DNA from: an uncultured Prevotellaceae bacterium
GTDB taxonomy: Bacteria > Bacteroidota > Bacteroidia > Bacteroidales > Bacteroidaceae
Direction: 5' to 3'
Assembly: GCA_900315455.1 (NCBI GenBank)
Contig: OMZE01000024.1
Coordinates: 1-64,000, forward strand
DNA: 64,000 nt
Position 1 is the stretch's first letter, and each line of letters opens with the position of its first letter. Below, piece after piece: positions 35,502 to 43,608 of this stretch. The position numbers were made by a program, and so were the translations under genes. The notes beneath the pieces are model-generated. The model ran no database searches, was not told where the DNA came from, and worked only from the letters and a program-made list of their open reading frames with translations.

Positions 35502-35711
35502 ATGAGAAAGACATTCCTCTCCGCCACTATGGCAAGCCTCGTCTACAAGGCTCCCGAGACCACCGTTCACCCCGCTGTCACCGAAGCCATCCTCGGCGAC
35601 TTCTCCATCACCATCGACGGCACCCCCTCTCCCATCACCTTCGATGAAGAAGAGGAAGGCGATGGCGAAGACATCGCCACCAACGCTCACAAACTATGGG
35701 ACATAGACTAA
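35502..35711 (+). CDS. Small acidic peptide, 69 residues, related in layout to the 59-residue peptides
   Basis: Starts MRKTFLSATMASLVYKAPET, has an acidic stretch (TFDEEEEGDGEDIATNAHKL) and ends LWDID. N-terminus (M-x-K-x-[YF]-[IL]-x) and C-terminus (a Leu-Trp-Asp end) share their pattern with the two near-identical peptides at 43.7 and 50.9 kb, but identity elsewhere is low. No signal peptide. It sits between a secreted protein and the pectate lyase. Function unknown; it may be a precursor or an accessory peptide. Confidence 0.55.
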   Translation: MRKTFLSATMASLVYKAPETTVHPAVTEAILGDFSITIDGTPSPITFDEEEEGDGEDIATNAHKLWDID

Positions 35712-35752
35712 TACCCGGCAGCATGACACTCACCTACAAAACAAGCAACAAC

Positions 35753-38629
35753 ATGAAAAGATATACCTTATCATATATAATCATCACGCTCCTTACCCTG
35801 ACGGGCATGAGCACTCACGCCCAGACCTCTTGGAATTTCAATACCCTCAGTGATGCCGACGCCACCCTGCTCGCTGACGACGACAGCGGCAACTGGCTGC
35901 ACGACACCAGCAGCAACAACCGGTGGTGCTACATCAAGGCGCTCTCCGCTCAGCCTCTCATGGCCAACGGCAGCGAACTGGCATGGGGCGAGGGCCTGCT
36001 GTTCTCGTGTAATGCCAACAGCAGCGGCAACCTGCGTATCGACATCAAGAACAAGCGGGGTTGGATAGGTGGCTCAGGAGCCGCCATCACCATCCCCAAC
36101 CTCAAGAAAGGACAGGTGGTGACCTTCGAGTACAAGACTTCCAGCAGCGGAACAGCCCGCGGCATCACCCCTACCAACCTCAGCGGCACCACCGGCTGCG
36201 ATGCCTCCACCGACCAACAGACCGCCAGAGGCACGGTGGCAGCCAATGGCGACGTGGTGCTCACCCCCACCGGAGCCATATATTTCTACTCCCTCACCGT
36301 GAGCGAGGTGCCCAGCGGTGCCACAGTCATACCCGGTGCCGGCACCGACCTGTATGAGGATGTCAGCGCCAATACCGTGGCACGCAACCTCTACGCCAAC
36401 CAGATGCTCGTGCAACTCTACAACGGCGAGGTGAAGGTCTACGACACCGCCACCCTCCAGGCGGTGGATGTAGACAAGGCGGCGTCGAAGGTCACCATCA
36501 CACCAAAGAACGGCACGCCCGACGTGTATTACGGTACGGTAGCAAACATCTCGTTCTCGAAGGCAGAGGATACCGGCAACGACCCCATCATCACCAACAA
36601 CGGCGTGGAAATCACCGAAGCAAGGGGATGGCTGGAGTCGGCCTACGTGAAATGGACCCCCTATCAGGGTGCCACGTCGTATGCCGTCTACGTGAAGGGC
36701 GGACAGTTCAGCGACTACACGAAAATCGACAATATGCTCGTGCGCGACTACGGCACCTACGGCCGTGCCGACATGGTGGGCTTGCGCGCCGCCGACAACT
36801 ATGCGTTCAAGGTGGTGCCCATCATCAGCGACAACGAGGACGCCACGCTCGCCAGTACCGCCGAGGCCATCGAGGTAAGGAACTACAGCCGTGCGGGCTT
36901 TGCCCACAAGGGCTACAGCGGTGTAGGAGCCTATAACGACGACGGCACGCTGAAGAGCGGTGCCCGCGTGTTCTATGTGACGAAGAACACCGCGAAGACC
37001 ATCCAGTGCGACGTGAAGACGAGCAGCAGCGGCACCACCTCGTGCACCGGCATCCAGGCCATTATCGACGCCTACCAGAAAGGCTACGACACCACCCCCA
37101 TCGCCTTCCGCGTCATCGGTCTGCTGGAAGCCGACGACATCGACTATTTCAGCAGTTCTGCCATGGGTCTCCAACTGAAGGGGAAGAATGCCTACAGCGA
37201 GATGAACATCACCATCGAGGGCATCGGCGAGGACGCCACGCTGCGTGGCTTCGGCTTCAACGTGCGCAACTGCAAGGGTGTAGAGATACGCAACATCGCT
37301 ATCATGCGCTTCATGGAGGATGGCATTTCGCTCGATACCGACAACTCCAATATCTGGCTCCACAACATCGACTTCTTCTATGGTAAGCCCGGCAGCGCTG
37401 CCGACCAGAAAAAAGGCGACGGCACTATCGACATGAAAGATAACTCCAAATACGTGAGCGTGAGTTACTGCCACTACTGGGACTCCGGAAAGAGCGGCCT
37501 GGCTGGCATGAAGAGCGAGAGCGGCCCCAACTACACCAGTTTCGACCACAACTGGTTCGACCATAGCGACTCCCGCCATCCACGCGTGCGCACGTTGAGC
37601 GTACACGTGTGGAACAACTATTTCGACAACGTGGGAAAATACGGTGTGGGAGCAACAATGGGCTCGAGCGTGTTTGTAGAGAACAACTTCTTCCTCAAGA
37701 CGAAGAAGCCCATCCTCTCGTCACTGCAGGGCACCGATGGTTTGGGCAGCGGCACCTTCTCGGGTGAAAACGGCGGCATGGTAAAGGCCTACGGCAACTC
37801 CTTCGACCGCACGGCCCCCCATTTCAGTTACTACACCCAAAACGCCCCCTCGTCGAAAGGCTACGATGCCTACGAGACGACCTCACGCGATGAGCAGGTG
37901 CCCGCCTCAGAGGTGACACTTGTGGGCGGCACTACGTACAACAACTTCGACACCGACGCATCGGTGATGTACGACTATACCCCCGACCTCGCTGTCGACG
38001 TGCCTGCCGTGGTGACAGGATGGTGGGGTGCCGGACGCATGAACCACGGCGACATCAACTATACCTTCTCCGACAATATTGGCGATGATGACGCCGACTC
38101 TGCCATCGACCCGACCCTCAATGCGCTTATCGACAGTTACACCTCGTCGCTCAAGGGCATCTTCGGTGGCGAGACCATCAGCGGCGGTGGTGGCGACAAT
38201 CCCGGAGGTGGTGATGAGCCGGGAGGTGGCGATGAACCGGGAGGCAACACCATCAATGCCGACCAGGAGTGCACGTTTAATGCCGATGGAGGCACAAACG
38301 CCCTGTTCAACATCTCGGGCAACACCTCCAACAGCAAAGGCACGGCCGTGGTGAATGGAGAGACACTCGAATGGTGCCTGAAGTTGGAAAAAAACACATC
38401 GGTGACGTTCACGCTCGACAAGGCAATGACCCTCATACTCGTATTCGGCAGTGAAGACAACAAGTACACCATCAAGGTGGATGACGTGAAGAAGACCGGC
38501 ACGTCCGACAGCGGCACCACACCCGGACAGGGCACGCTCACGGTCGCCCTGGATGCCGGCCCACACACGCTCACCAAGGCCGACACCGGCAACCTCTTCT
38601 ACATCGGACTGAAGTCTATTGAAAATTGA
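35753..38629 (+). CDS. Pectate lyase, PL1 family, with C-terminal carbohydrate-binding-type module
   Basis: The product is 958 residues from ATG 35753, which gives the signal peptide MKRYTLSYIIITLLTLTGMS ending THAQ. ATGs at 35696 and 35723 add residues without function. Residues about 25-200 form a beta-sandwich of unknown role, then about 280-380 a fibronectin-type region. The PL1 beta-helix spans about 460-790: NVRNCKGVEIRNIAIMRFME, TSFDHNWFDHSDSRHPRVRT (with the catalytic Arg of the R-x-P-x-x-R motif) and VHVWNNYFDNVGKYGVGATM. A Gly/Pro-rich linker (GGGGDNPGGGDEPGGG) leads to a C-terminal domain. It would split polygalacturonate by beta-elimination outside the cell. Its last codons and stop lie in a heptamer array. 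Confidence 0.9.
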   Translation: MKRYTLSYIIITLLTLTGMSTHAQTSWNFNTLSDADATLLADDDSGNWLHDTSSNNRWCYIKALSAQPLMANGSELAWGEGLLFSCNANSSGNLRIDIKNKRGWIGGSGAAITIPNLKKGQVVTFEYKTSSSGTARGITPTNLSGTTGCDASTDQQTARGTVAANGDVVLTPTGAIYFYSLTVSEVPSGATVIPGAGTDLYEDVSANTVARNLYANQMLVQLYNGEVKVYDTATLQAVDVDKAASKVTITPKNGTPDVYYGTVANISFSKAEDTGNDPIITNNGVEITEARGWLESAYVKWTPYQGATSYAVYVKGGQFSDYTKIDNMLVRDYGTYGRADMVGLRAADNYAFKVVPIISDNEDATLASTAEAIEVRNYSRAGFAHKGYSGVGAYNDDGTLKSGARVFYVTKNTAKTIQCDVKTSSSGTTSCTGIQAIIDAYQKGYDTTPIAFRVIGLLEADDIDYFSSSAMGLQLKGKNAYSEMNITIEGIGEDATLRGFGFNVRNCKGVEIRNIAIMRFMEDGISLDTDNSNIWLHNIDFFYGKPGSAADQKKGDGTIDMKDNSKYVSVSYCHYWDSGKSGLAGMKSESGPNYTSFDHNWFDHSDSRHPRVRTLSVHVWNNYFDNVGKYGVGATMGSSVFVENNFFLKTKKPILSSLQGTDGLGSGTFSGENGGMVKAYGNSFDRTAPHFSYYTQNAPSSKGYDAYETTSRDEQVPASEVTLVGGTTYNNFDTDASVMYDYTPDLAVDVPAVVTGWWGAGRMNHGDINYTFSDNIGDDDADSAIDPTLNALIDSYTSSLKGIFGGETISGGGGDNPGGGDEPGGGDEPGGNTINADQECTFNADGGTNALFNISGNTSNSKGTAVVNGETLEWCLKLEKNTSVTFTLDKAMTLILVFGSEDNKYTIKVDDVKKTGTSDSGTTPGQGTLTVALDAGPHTLTKADTGNLFYIGLKSIEN

Positions 38630-38687
38630 AGATTGAAAATTGAAAATTGAAGATTGAAAATTGAAAATTGAAAATTGAAAATTGAAG
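38618..38687 (+). repeat. Heptamer array (ATTGAAA/ATTGAAG)10
   Basis: Ten 7-bp units. The array begins inside the last codons of the pectate lyase gene and supplies its TGA stop. Confidence 0.9.
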
Positions 38688-38690
38688 ACA

Positions 38691-38734
38691 ACACAGAGAC
38701 ACGGAGAACCATTGTGATTTCCGTGTCTCTGTGT
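38691..38734. repeat. Inverted repeat of ACACAGAGACACGGA type
   Basis: A perfect 15-bp stem (38691-38705 with 38720-38734) has a 14-nt loop. A related octamer-based inverted repeat lies at 54585-54645. Confidence 0.8.
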
Positions 38735-38850
38735 TTCTGTATTGTTAACATTATTGTGCCGAGTTGGCCGATTCGGCTTCGTTTTTCACTTTTAGACATC
38801 CGTGCTTCCTTGGCGGTGCCATCTACAGTGCCATCTATTTGCAAAAACAT

Positions 38851-39060
38851 TCAGATACCCATATCCGCCACCGAGGCGATGAGGTCGTAGTCGTGGTGCA
38901 ACTGGGTGATATACGTCCCGATGCTGTTAGGGCTCCTTGCCATGAGCGACGCCAGCGCATTGATGTTGGCCCCGGGAGTGGAGAGGTAAGCCATGGCAAA
39001 GGAGTGACGCATGTTGTAGCACGACAACTCCGCAATATTGATGAGAGGCCGCTGCTGACG
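38851..39060 (-). pseudogene. C-terminal remnant of a tyrosine recombinase/integrase
   Basis: The minus strand reads NMRHSFAMAYLSTPGANINA then LASLMARSPNSIGTYITQL, ending in TGA. This has the box II R-H-(S/T)-F-A layout, the following Gly, and the LxSL-M-x-R/HS-x-x-x-T-x-x-Y helix of phage-type integrases. Upstream the frame is closed by a stop, and no N-terminal part or catalytic first Arg is present. It is about 70 residues of a lost gene, next to an inverted repeat, so it may mark an old insertion. Confidence 0.5.
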
Positions 39061-39088
39061 CGTTCAACGGTTGCGACGCTCAACAAGT

Positions 39089-39188
39089 AATAACAACAGC
39101 AAATCGTTTCTTTAACGAACACGAATTAACCGAATCTACACGAATAAGTATTGATAATCATTCGTGTAATTCGTGTGATTCGTGTTCG
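39089..39188. repeat. Copy A of an inverted-repeat pair flanking the AmmeMemoRadiSam operon
   Basis: The element is an imperfect palindrome whose arms contain ATTCGTGTx nonamers. Its reverse complement matches 42022-42156 over 45 bp and 35 bp of exact identity, apart from a 34-bp block present only in the right copy. Extra identity (CTCAACAAG-AATAACAACAG) extends into the 3' end of a dockerin-like reading frame. Confidence 0.88.
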
Positions 39189-39258
39189 TTTTTTATACAT
39201 TGCCGCTGCGCGGCGAAGATAGGAGGCGCCTTGGAATCGAAAATAAATTTTGATTTAT

Positions 39259-39289
39259 TTTGCGCTTCTCTCGGCTTTCACTATCTTTG
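39259..39289 (+). promoter_or_regulatory. First repeat-borne promoter for the amr operon
   Basis: TTTG (39259-39262), 19 nt and TATCTTTG (39282-39289) match the consensus exactly. Confidence 0.65.
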
Positions 39290-39350
39290 CCACTGCGTGG
39301 CGAAGATAGGCTGCACCTCAACAAAGCAAAACAAAAACTTCGTATTTTGT

Positions 39351-39381
39351 TTTGCTTTGTCTTCGGTTTGCACTATCTTTG
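39351..39381 (+). promoter_or_regulatory. Second repeat-borne promoter for the amr operon
   Basis: TTTG (39351-39354), 19 nt and TATCTTTG (39374-39381) match the consensus exactly. This one is 36 nt before the ATG at 39418 and is the likelier start. Confidence 0.72.
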
Positions 39382-39417
39382 TGGGAAATATAGTGTTTGT
39401 TGAAAAACATTGCCATC

Positions 39418-40926
39418 ATGCGCACTTTATTATCCGTATTCCTGAGTTTCATCCTCATGATGATACCCATAAAATCCAACGACATGAACAATCTCCATCC
39501 ACGAAACTATGTCATCAGACCCGCCTCACAGGCCGGAAGGTTCTATGAGGCCGATGCCGACACGCTACGCCATGAGGTAGACAGCCTCCTCGCCCTTCAC
39601 GCCAAACATGACGGATTCTCCAACGTGGCGGCTCTCATCGTGCCCCATGCAGGGTATGTGTTCTCCGGCAACGTGGCAGCGGCGGCCTATGCCACCCTCG
39701 ACCCGCAACGGCAATACAAAAGAGTGTTCCTCATCGGTCCCAGTCACTATGAGTGGCTCGACGGGGCATCGGTAGACACCGAGGCCAGCGGCTACGAGAC
39801 ACCGTTGGGCATGGTGAGGGTAGACCATGAGACATGTGGCCTGCTGCAAGAGACTGATAGCCTCTTTGCCTACCGCGCCGAGGCACACGACCGCGAGCAT
39901 TGCCTGGAAGTGCAACTGCCCTTTCTCCAGCGTCGCTTTGCCGTAGTGCCTCCCATCGTCCCCATCATCATCAGTACCAACAAGGAGGCACGGCTCCGTC
40001 GTATAGCCGAGGTGCTGCAACCCTATTTCAACGACGACAACCTTTTCGTCATCAGCAGCGATTTCTCTCACTATCCTTCATACGACGATGCCGTGACGGT
40101 AGACACCCGCACCCGCTGCGCCATCGAGAGTGGCGACGTGGAACAGTTTATCGAAGTGCTGGAGAGCAATGCTCGGAGCGGGAAGCCCAACCTCGCCACC
40201 AGTGCCTGCGGCGAATTTGCCATCATCACGCTGATGTGCATGCTCAGCAAATCGTATGAGATTCGGCACCTGCTCTACCAGAACTCTGGCGATACCGACT
40301 ATGGCGACCGCTACCGTGTGGTGGGTTACCATGCCTTCGCCATCTGTCGCCATGGTCAAAGGGAAGACGCTTCTTCTGTTTCCCCTGACAACGCTTTCGT
40401 GCTCAGCGAAGCCGACAAGCAGACACTGAAGGAGATAGCATGGGCAAGTCTGCGGTCAGCCTTCGACAGCAGCATTCCCGTTCCCACGAATGTGAGTGCC
40501 ACGCTGCGCCGGAAATGCGGTGCCTTCGTCACGCTGACGAAGAACGGACGGCTGCGGGGGTGTATCGGCCATTTCGGTGAAGACACGCCCTTACACGAGA
40601 TGGTGGCAGAGATGGCAAGGGCAGCAGCGTTCGACGACCCGCGCTTCACCGCCCTCCGCAAGGAAGAACTCGACGGTCTGGAGGTGGAGATTTCCGTACT
40701 CACCCCCATGCGCAGGATATACAGTGCCGATGAGTTCATCCTCCACCGTCATGGCATCTATATCCGGAAAGGTTACCACAGCGGCACGTTTCTCCCGCAG
40801 GTGGCCGACGAGGTGGGCTGGACGAAGGAGGAATTCCTCGGCCATTGCTCACGCGACAAGGCAGGACTGGGCTGGGACGGATGGCGCGACGCAGAACTGT
40901 ATGTCTATGAGGCGATAGTTTTTTGA
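39418..40926 (+). CDS. amrB: AmmeMemoRadiSam protein B-A fusion (Memo domain + AMMECR1 domain) with an N-terminal signal segment
   Basis: The product is 502 residues. Residues about 35-320 are the Memo-like domain: SQAGRFYEADADTLRHEVDS, ALIVPHAGYVFSGNVAAAAY, VFLIGPSHYEWLDGASVDTE, HDREHCLEVQLPFLQRRFAV and VISSDFSHYPSYDDA, with the His/Asp/Glu/Cys set typical of the fold. Residues about 335-502 are AMMECR1: FVTLTKNGRLRGCIGHFGED (family hallmark LRGCIG) and LDGLEVEISVLTPM. The two domains and the radical SAM gene downstream recur together (AmmeMemoRadiSam). The substrate is not known. The first 20 residues (MRTLLSVFLSFILMMIPIKS) look like a signal peptide or anchor; a Met at 39484 would give the ordinary cytosolic form. 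Confidence 0.92.
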   Translation: MRTLLSVFLSFILMMIPIKSNDMNNLHPRNYVIRPASQAGRFYEADADTLRHEVDSLLALHAKHDGFSNVAALIVPHAGYVFSGNVAAAAYATLDPQRQYKRVFLIGPSHYEWLDGASVDTEASGYETPLGMVRVDHETCGLLQETDSLFAYRAEAHDREHCLEVQLPFLQRRFAVVPPIVPIIISTNKEARLRRIAEVLQPYFNDDNLFVISSDFSHYPSYDDAVTVDTRTRCAIESGDVEQFIEVLESNARSGKPNLATSACGEFAIITLMCMLSKSYEIRHLLYQNSGDTDYGDRYRVVGYHAFAICRHGQREDASSVSPDNAFVLSEADKQTLKEIAWASLRSAFDSSIPVPTNVSATLRRKCGAFVTLTKNGRLRGCIGHFGEDTPLHEMVAEMARAAAFDDPRFTALRKEELDGLEVEISVLTPMRRIYSADEFILHRHGIYIRKGYHSGTFLPQVADEVGWTKEEFLGHCSRDKAGLGWDGWRDAELYVYEAIVF

Positions 40927-40957
40927 TTGAAGATTGAAGATTGAAGATTGAAAATTG
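40926..40957 (+). repeat. Heptamer array (ATTGAAG)4 at the amrB stop
   Basis: Starts at the last base of the stop codon and runs 4.5 units of 7 bp. A reverse-oriented heptamer tract (TTTTCAATTTTCAAT) with a CCGGCCTTTGGCCG hairpin follows at about 41012-41045. Confidence 0.8.
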
Positions 40958-41063
40958 TTCTTCAGCCGTGGGGTAATCTTCATCAGATGACAAGCACAAC
41001 TGTTTGGAAGTTTAATTTTCAATTTTCAATCGGCCAAAGGCCGGATAATGTTCAATAATAAAG

Positions 41064-41930
41064 ATGATGGAATGTCGGTATTACCAACGGTTAGAGGATG
41101 GCGGGGTGGAGTGTAGGCTCTGTCCGCACCACTGCCATATCCTGGAGGGGAAGACGGGGCTCTGTCGTAGCAGGCGCAACGTCGGTGGGCACCTCGTGAG
41201 TGAAGTCTATGGCCGGCCTTGTGCATTGGCCATAGACCCCGTGGAGAAGAAGCCACTCTACCATTTCCATCCGGGTACGAAGTGTCTCTCCATCGCCTGC
41301 ACTGGGTGTAACCTCAGGTGCCACAACTGTCAGAACCATGACATCTCTCAGGCAGCACCCGATGAGGTGAGAAGCATGGCATTGTTGCCTGAAGAGGTGG
41401 TGGGGCTGTGCGAGGAGCACCACTGTCCGGGCATCGCCTATACGTATACCGAGCCCCTCACTTATCTGGAATATGTCGTGGACACGGCACGCCTGGCGCA
41501 TGAGCACGGACTATGGAACATCCTCGTCACAGCAGGGTATGTGTGCCAAGAACCGCTCCACGACCTGTTGCCCTTCCTCGATGCTGCCAACATCGACGTG
41601 AAGTCGTTCAGCGACGACCTCTATCGCCGTGTGAATGGTGCCCGTCTGGCTCCCGTACTCGATACCATCCTCGCTATGCGCGACGCCGGGGTGTGGGTGG
41701 AACTGACCAATCTTGTCATCCCCGGCATCAATGACGACATGGAGATGATACGGAAGATGTGCCAGTGGATGGCAGACAACGGCATGCACGACACGCCCTT
41801 GCATTTCAGCAGGTTCTTCCCACATTACCGCATGCGCGACATACCACCCACGCCCATCAAGACGCTCCGCCAGGCACGCCAAATCGCTCATGAAGAAGGG
41901 GTCAGGAATGTGTATTTAGGGAATGTGTGA
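41064..41930 (+). CDS. amrS: AmmeMemoRadiSam system radical SAM enzyme
   Basis: The product is 288 residues. Pfam-type radical SAM core: CLSIACTGCNLRCHNCQNHD contains the CxxxCxxC cluster motif (Cys-Asn-Leu-Arg-Cys-His-Asn-Cys). The preceding DGGVECRLCPHHCHILEGKT has extra cysteines, typical of this group and of pyruvate-formate-lyase activases. The SAM-binding region is visible in GIAYTYTEPLTYLEYVVDTA and ANIDVKSFSDDLYRRVNGA. It lies 137 nt after the Memo/AMMECR1 gene. The 3' end runs into a 36-bp tandem duplication. Alternative start: ATG 41067, one codon later. Confidence 0.93.
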   Translation: MMECRYYQRLEDGGVECRLCPHHCHILEGKTGLCRSRRNVGGHLVSEVYGRPCALAIDPVEKKPLYHFHPGTKCLSIACTGCNLRCHNCQNHDISQAAPDEVRSMALLPEEVVGLCEEHHCPGIAYTYTEPLTYLEYVVDTARLAHEHGLWNILVTAGYVCQEPLHDLLPFLDAANIDVKSFSDDLYRRVNGARLAPVLDTILAMRDAGVWVELTNLVIPGINDDMEMIRKMCQWMADNGMHDTPLHFSRFFPHYRMRDIPPTPIKTLRQARQIAHEEGVRNVYLGNV

Positions 41931-41981
41931 TAGGATGTCAGGAATGTGTATTTAGGGAAGGTGTGATAGGATGTCAGGAAT
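41901..41981 (+). repeat. 36-bp tandem duplication at the 3' end of amrS
   Basis: Unit 41901-41936 contains the last nine codons and the stop, and is repeated at 41937-41972 with one base different; a partial third copy follows. The length equals four nonamers. Confidence 0.85.
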
Positions 41982-42021
41982 GACGATAATATCCTGAAAA
42001 TCCTGAATGATAATACATTAT

Positions 42022-42156
42022 CGAACACTAATCAACCGAATCTACACGAATGATTATCAATACTTATTCGTGTAGATTCGGTTAATTACCTCCCTGCGGT
42101 CAGTGGGTCTTCGACAAATCTCGTGTTCGTTAAAGAAACGATTTGCTGTTGTTATT
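42022..42156. repeat. Copy B of the inverted-repeat pair, with a 34-bp extra block
   Basis: In reverse complement this matches 39089-39188, interrupted by 34 bp (about 42088-42121) missing from copy A. The right end overlaps the stop codon of the LRR-dockerin gene. Confidence 0.88.
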
Positions 42157-43486
42157 CCTTGTTGAGGATGATGTCGATGAGGAGCGTTACGTCGTAGATG
42201 TTGACGAAAGTGTCATCATTGATATCAGCCTCAGTAACGTAGAAGTTCTCGGGGTCGAGGCCCAGGATGTAGTCAATCATCAGCGTCACGTCGTAGATGT
42301 TCACAAAGCCATCGTGGTTCACGTCGCCGAGGATACGCTGCTCCTCGATGTTCTTGAAGTCACGCCAGTATTCCGCTTGCTTGAAGTCTTGCACACAGCC
42401 CTTCGGCACGTAGAGCGTGGCATTGCGGCGGTTGGAAAACACTGTGCTGCCGATGGTCAGCGGCGTGGAGAACCCCACCGTCACCTCCACCAGCGACGGG
42501 CACTCATAGAAGGCAAGACTCTTGATGGCGGTCACCGTGGATGGGATGCTGATGTGCGTGAGACTGCGACAACTGTAGAAGGCAGACGACTCGATGGTGG
42601 TCAGCCCCTCGGAGAGTTGAACATCGGTAAGATTGGAGCAGCCATCAAACGCACTGTTGCCCAGTGTGGTGAGTGTAGTGGGCAGAACCACTGTAGTGAG
42701 GTTCTTGCAACCGGAGAATGCCGAGGTTCCGATGGTGGTGATGCCCTCGGGTACATCGATGCTCTGCAACCTCTTGCAGCCGTAAAAAGCACAGGTACCT
42801 ATCGCCACCACCGACGAAGGAAAGGTGGTGTTGTAGCATCCCAGCAGTATGGTGTTCGTGCTCGAGGTGACGATGGCGTTGCAGCCGTCGCGCGAGTCGT
42901 ACTTGGCATTGTCCTCTGCTACGGTGATGGCGGCTAACGACGTACATTCTTGAAAGGCCGAAGGTGAAATGCTGTTGACTGAGGATGGGATGTGTAGGCT
43001 CTGTATACTGTTACACCCGCTGAATGCCATCTGTCCTATGGTCTTCAGCGACTCGCCCAGACGGAGGGTTGCCAGCGAGAAGCATCCTTGGAAAGCCAGT
43101 TCGTCAATGGACGTCACCTTGTCGGGAATGTCGATTGATTTCAACCGTATGCAATTGTGGAAGGCATTACTGCTGATGGTTGTCAGTTGGGCAGGCAGCA
43201 CAATGCTGGTAAGGTATTTACAGTCGTAGAATTCGCTCATCACCAAGGTCTCCAGACTGGTGAAGTATTGCAGTTCGTCGAAAGAACTCACACCTTCATC
43301 GAAAGAGAAGTAGTTGTGAAGACTCTGTACTGCCGCCGCCTCGTCCATACTTAGTTCTTTGTCGCCGTCGGTGTCCCAATGCTCCACGCAGATGGCCTTC
43401 ACGTGGGAGTCAGCAAACGTGATGTTCTCGGCTTGGGTTGCCATTGACACTGCAAGGCACAACAAAAGGATTGCTGATTTCTTCAT
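42152..43486 (-). CDS. BspA-type leucine-rich-repeat protein with C-terminal dockerin-like domain
   Basis: The product is 444 residues from ATG 43486; the TTG at 43510 is rejected because the signal peptide (MKKSAILLLCLAVSMATQAE) starts at 43486. After an EF-hand-like DTDGDKELSMDEAAAV segment (residues about 35-55) come about a dozen LRR_5-type repeats of some 23 residues (for example LTSIVLPAQLTTISSNAFHN). The last 60 residues hold two dockerin-type calcium repeats: LGDVNHDGFVNIYDVTLMID and EADINDDTFVNIYDVTLLID. It is likely secreted. Its plus-strand counterpart at 51.2 kb has the same layout plus an inserted cohesin-like domain. Confidence 0.9.
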   Translation of the reverse strand: MKKSAILLLCLAVSMATQAENITFADSHVKAICVEHWDTDGDKELSMDEAAAVQSLHNYFSFDEGVSSFDELQYFTSLETLVMSEFYDCKYLTSIVLPAQLTTISSNAFHNCIRLKSIDIPDKVTSIDELAFQGCFSLATLRLGESLKTIGQMAFSGCNSIQSLHIPSSVNSISPSAFQECTSLAAITVAEDNAKYDSRDGCNAIVTSSTNTILLGCYNTTFPSSVVAIGTCAFYGCKRLQSIDVPEGITTIGTSAFSGCKNLTTVVLPTTLTTLGNSAFDGCSNLTDVQLSEGLTTIESSAFYSCRSLTHISIPSTVTAIKSLAFYECPSLVEVTVGFSTPLTIGSTVFSNRRNATLYVPKGCVQDFKQAEYWRDFKNIEEQRILGDVNHDGFVNIYDVTLMIDYILGLDPENFYVTEADINDDTFVNIYDVTLLIDIILNKE

Positions 43487-43544
43487 CAATTTATAATTTT
43501 CAATATTCAATATTCAATCGGGCGAAGCCCGCATACAAACCACA

Positions 43545-43574
43545 AGAAAAGCCTATATCACTATAGGCTTTTCT
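43545..43574 (-). terminator. Terminator of the left BspA-like/small-peptide operon
   Basis: A perfect 13-bp stem (43545-43557 with 43562-43574) and TCAC loop are followed by a T-rich tract on the minus strand. The right cassette has a terminator with the same core (AGGCTTTTCT) at the same place. Confidence 0.82.
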
Positions 43575-43608
43575 TTATGGTCAGCGTCATTGGTTGACGT
43601 GAGAAGGT

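Larger units (their letters stand above)
39198..39381. repeat. Palindromic repeat array, two forward-facing units
   Basis: The units have the same architecture as the arrays at 20.1, 30.0 and 33.5 kb but inverted. Hairpins AAAATAAATT/GATTTATTTT and AAAGCAAAACAAAA/TTTTGTTTTGCTTT alternate with CTATCTTTGCCAC/GTGGCGAAGATAG. Both carry a plus-strand promoter facing the amr operon. Confidence 0.8.

Noticed and set aside
42143-42937. 264-residue ORF opposite the LRR-dockerin gene
   Set aside because: The repeats of the LRR gene produce an open frame on the other strand; the LRR frame has the signal peptide and domains.
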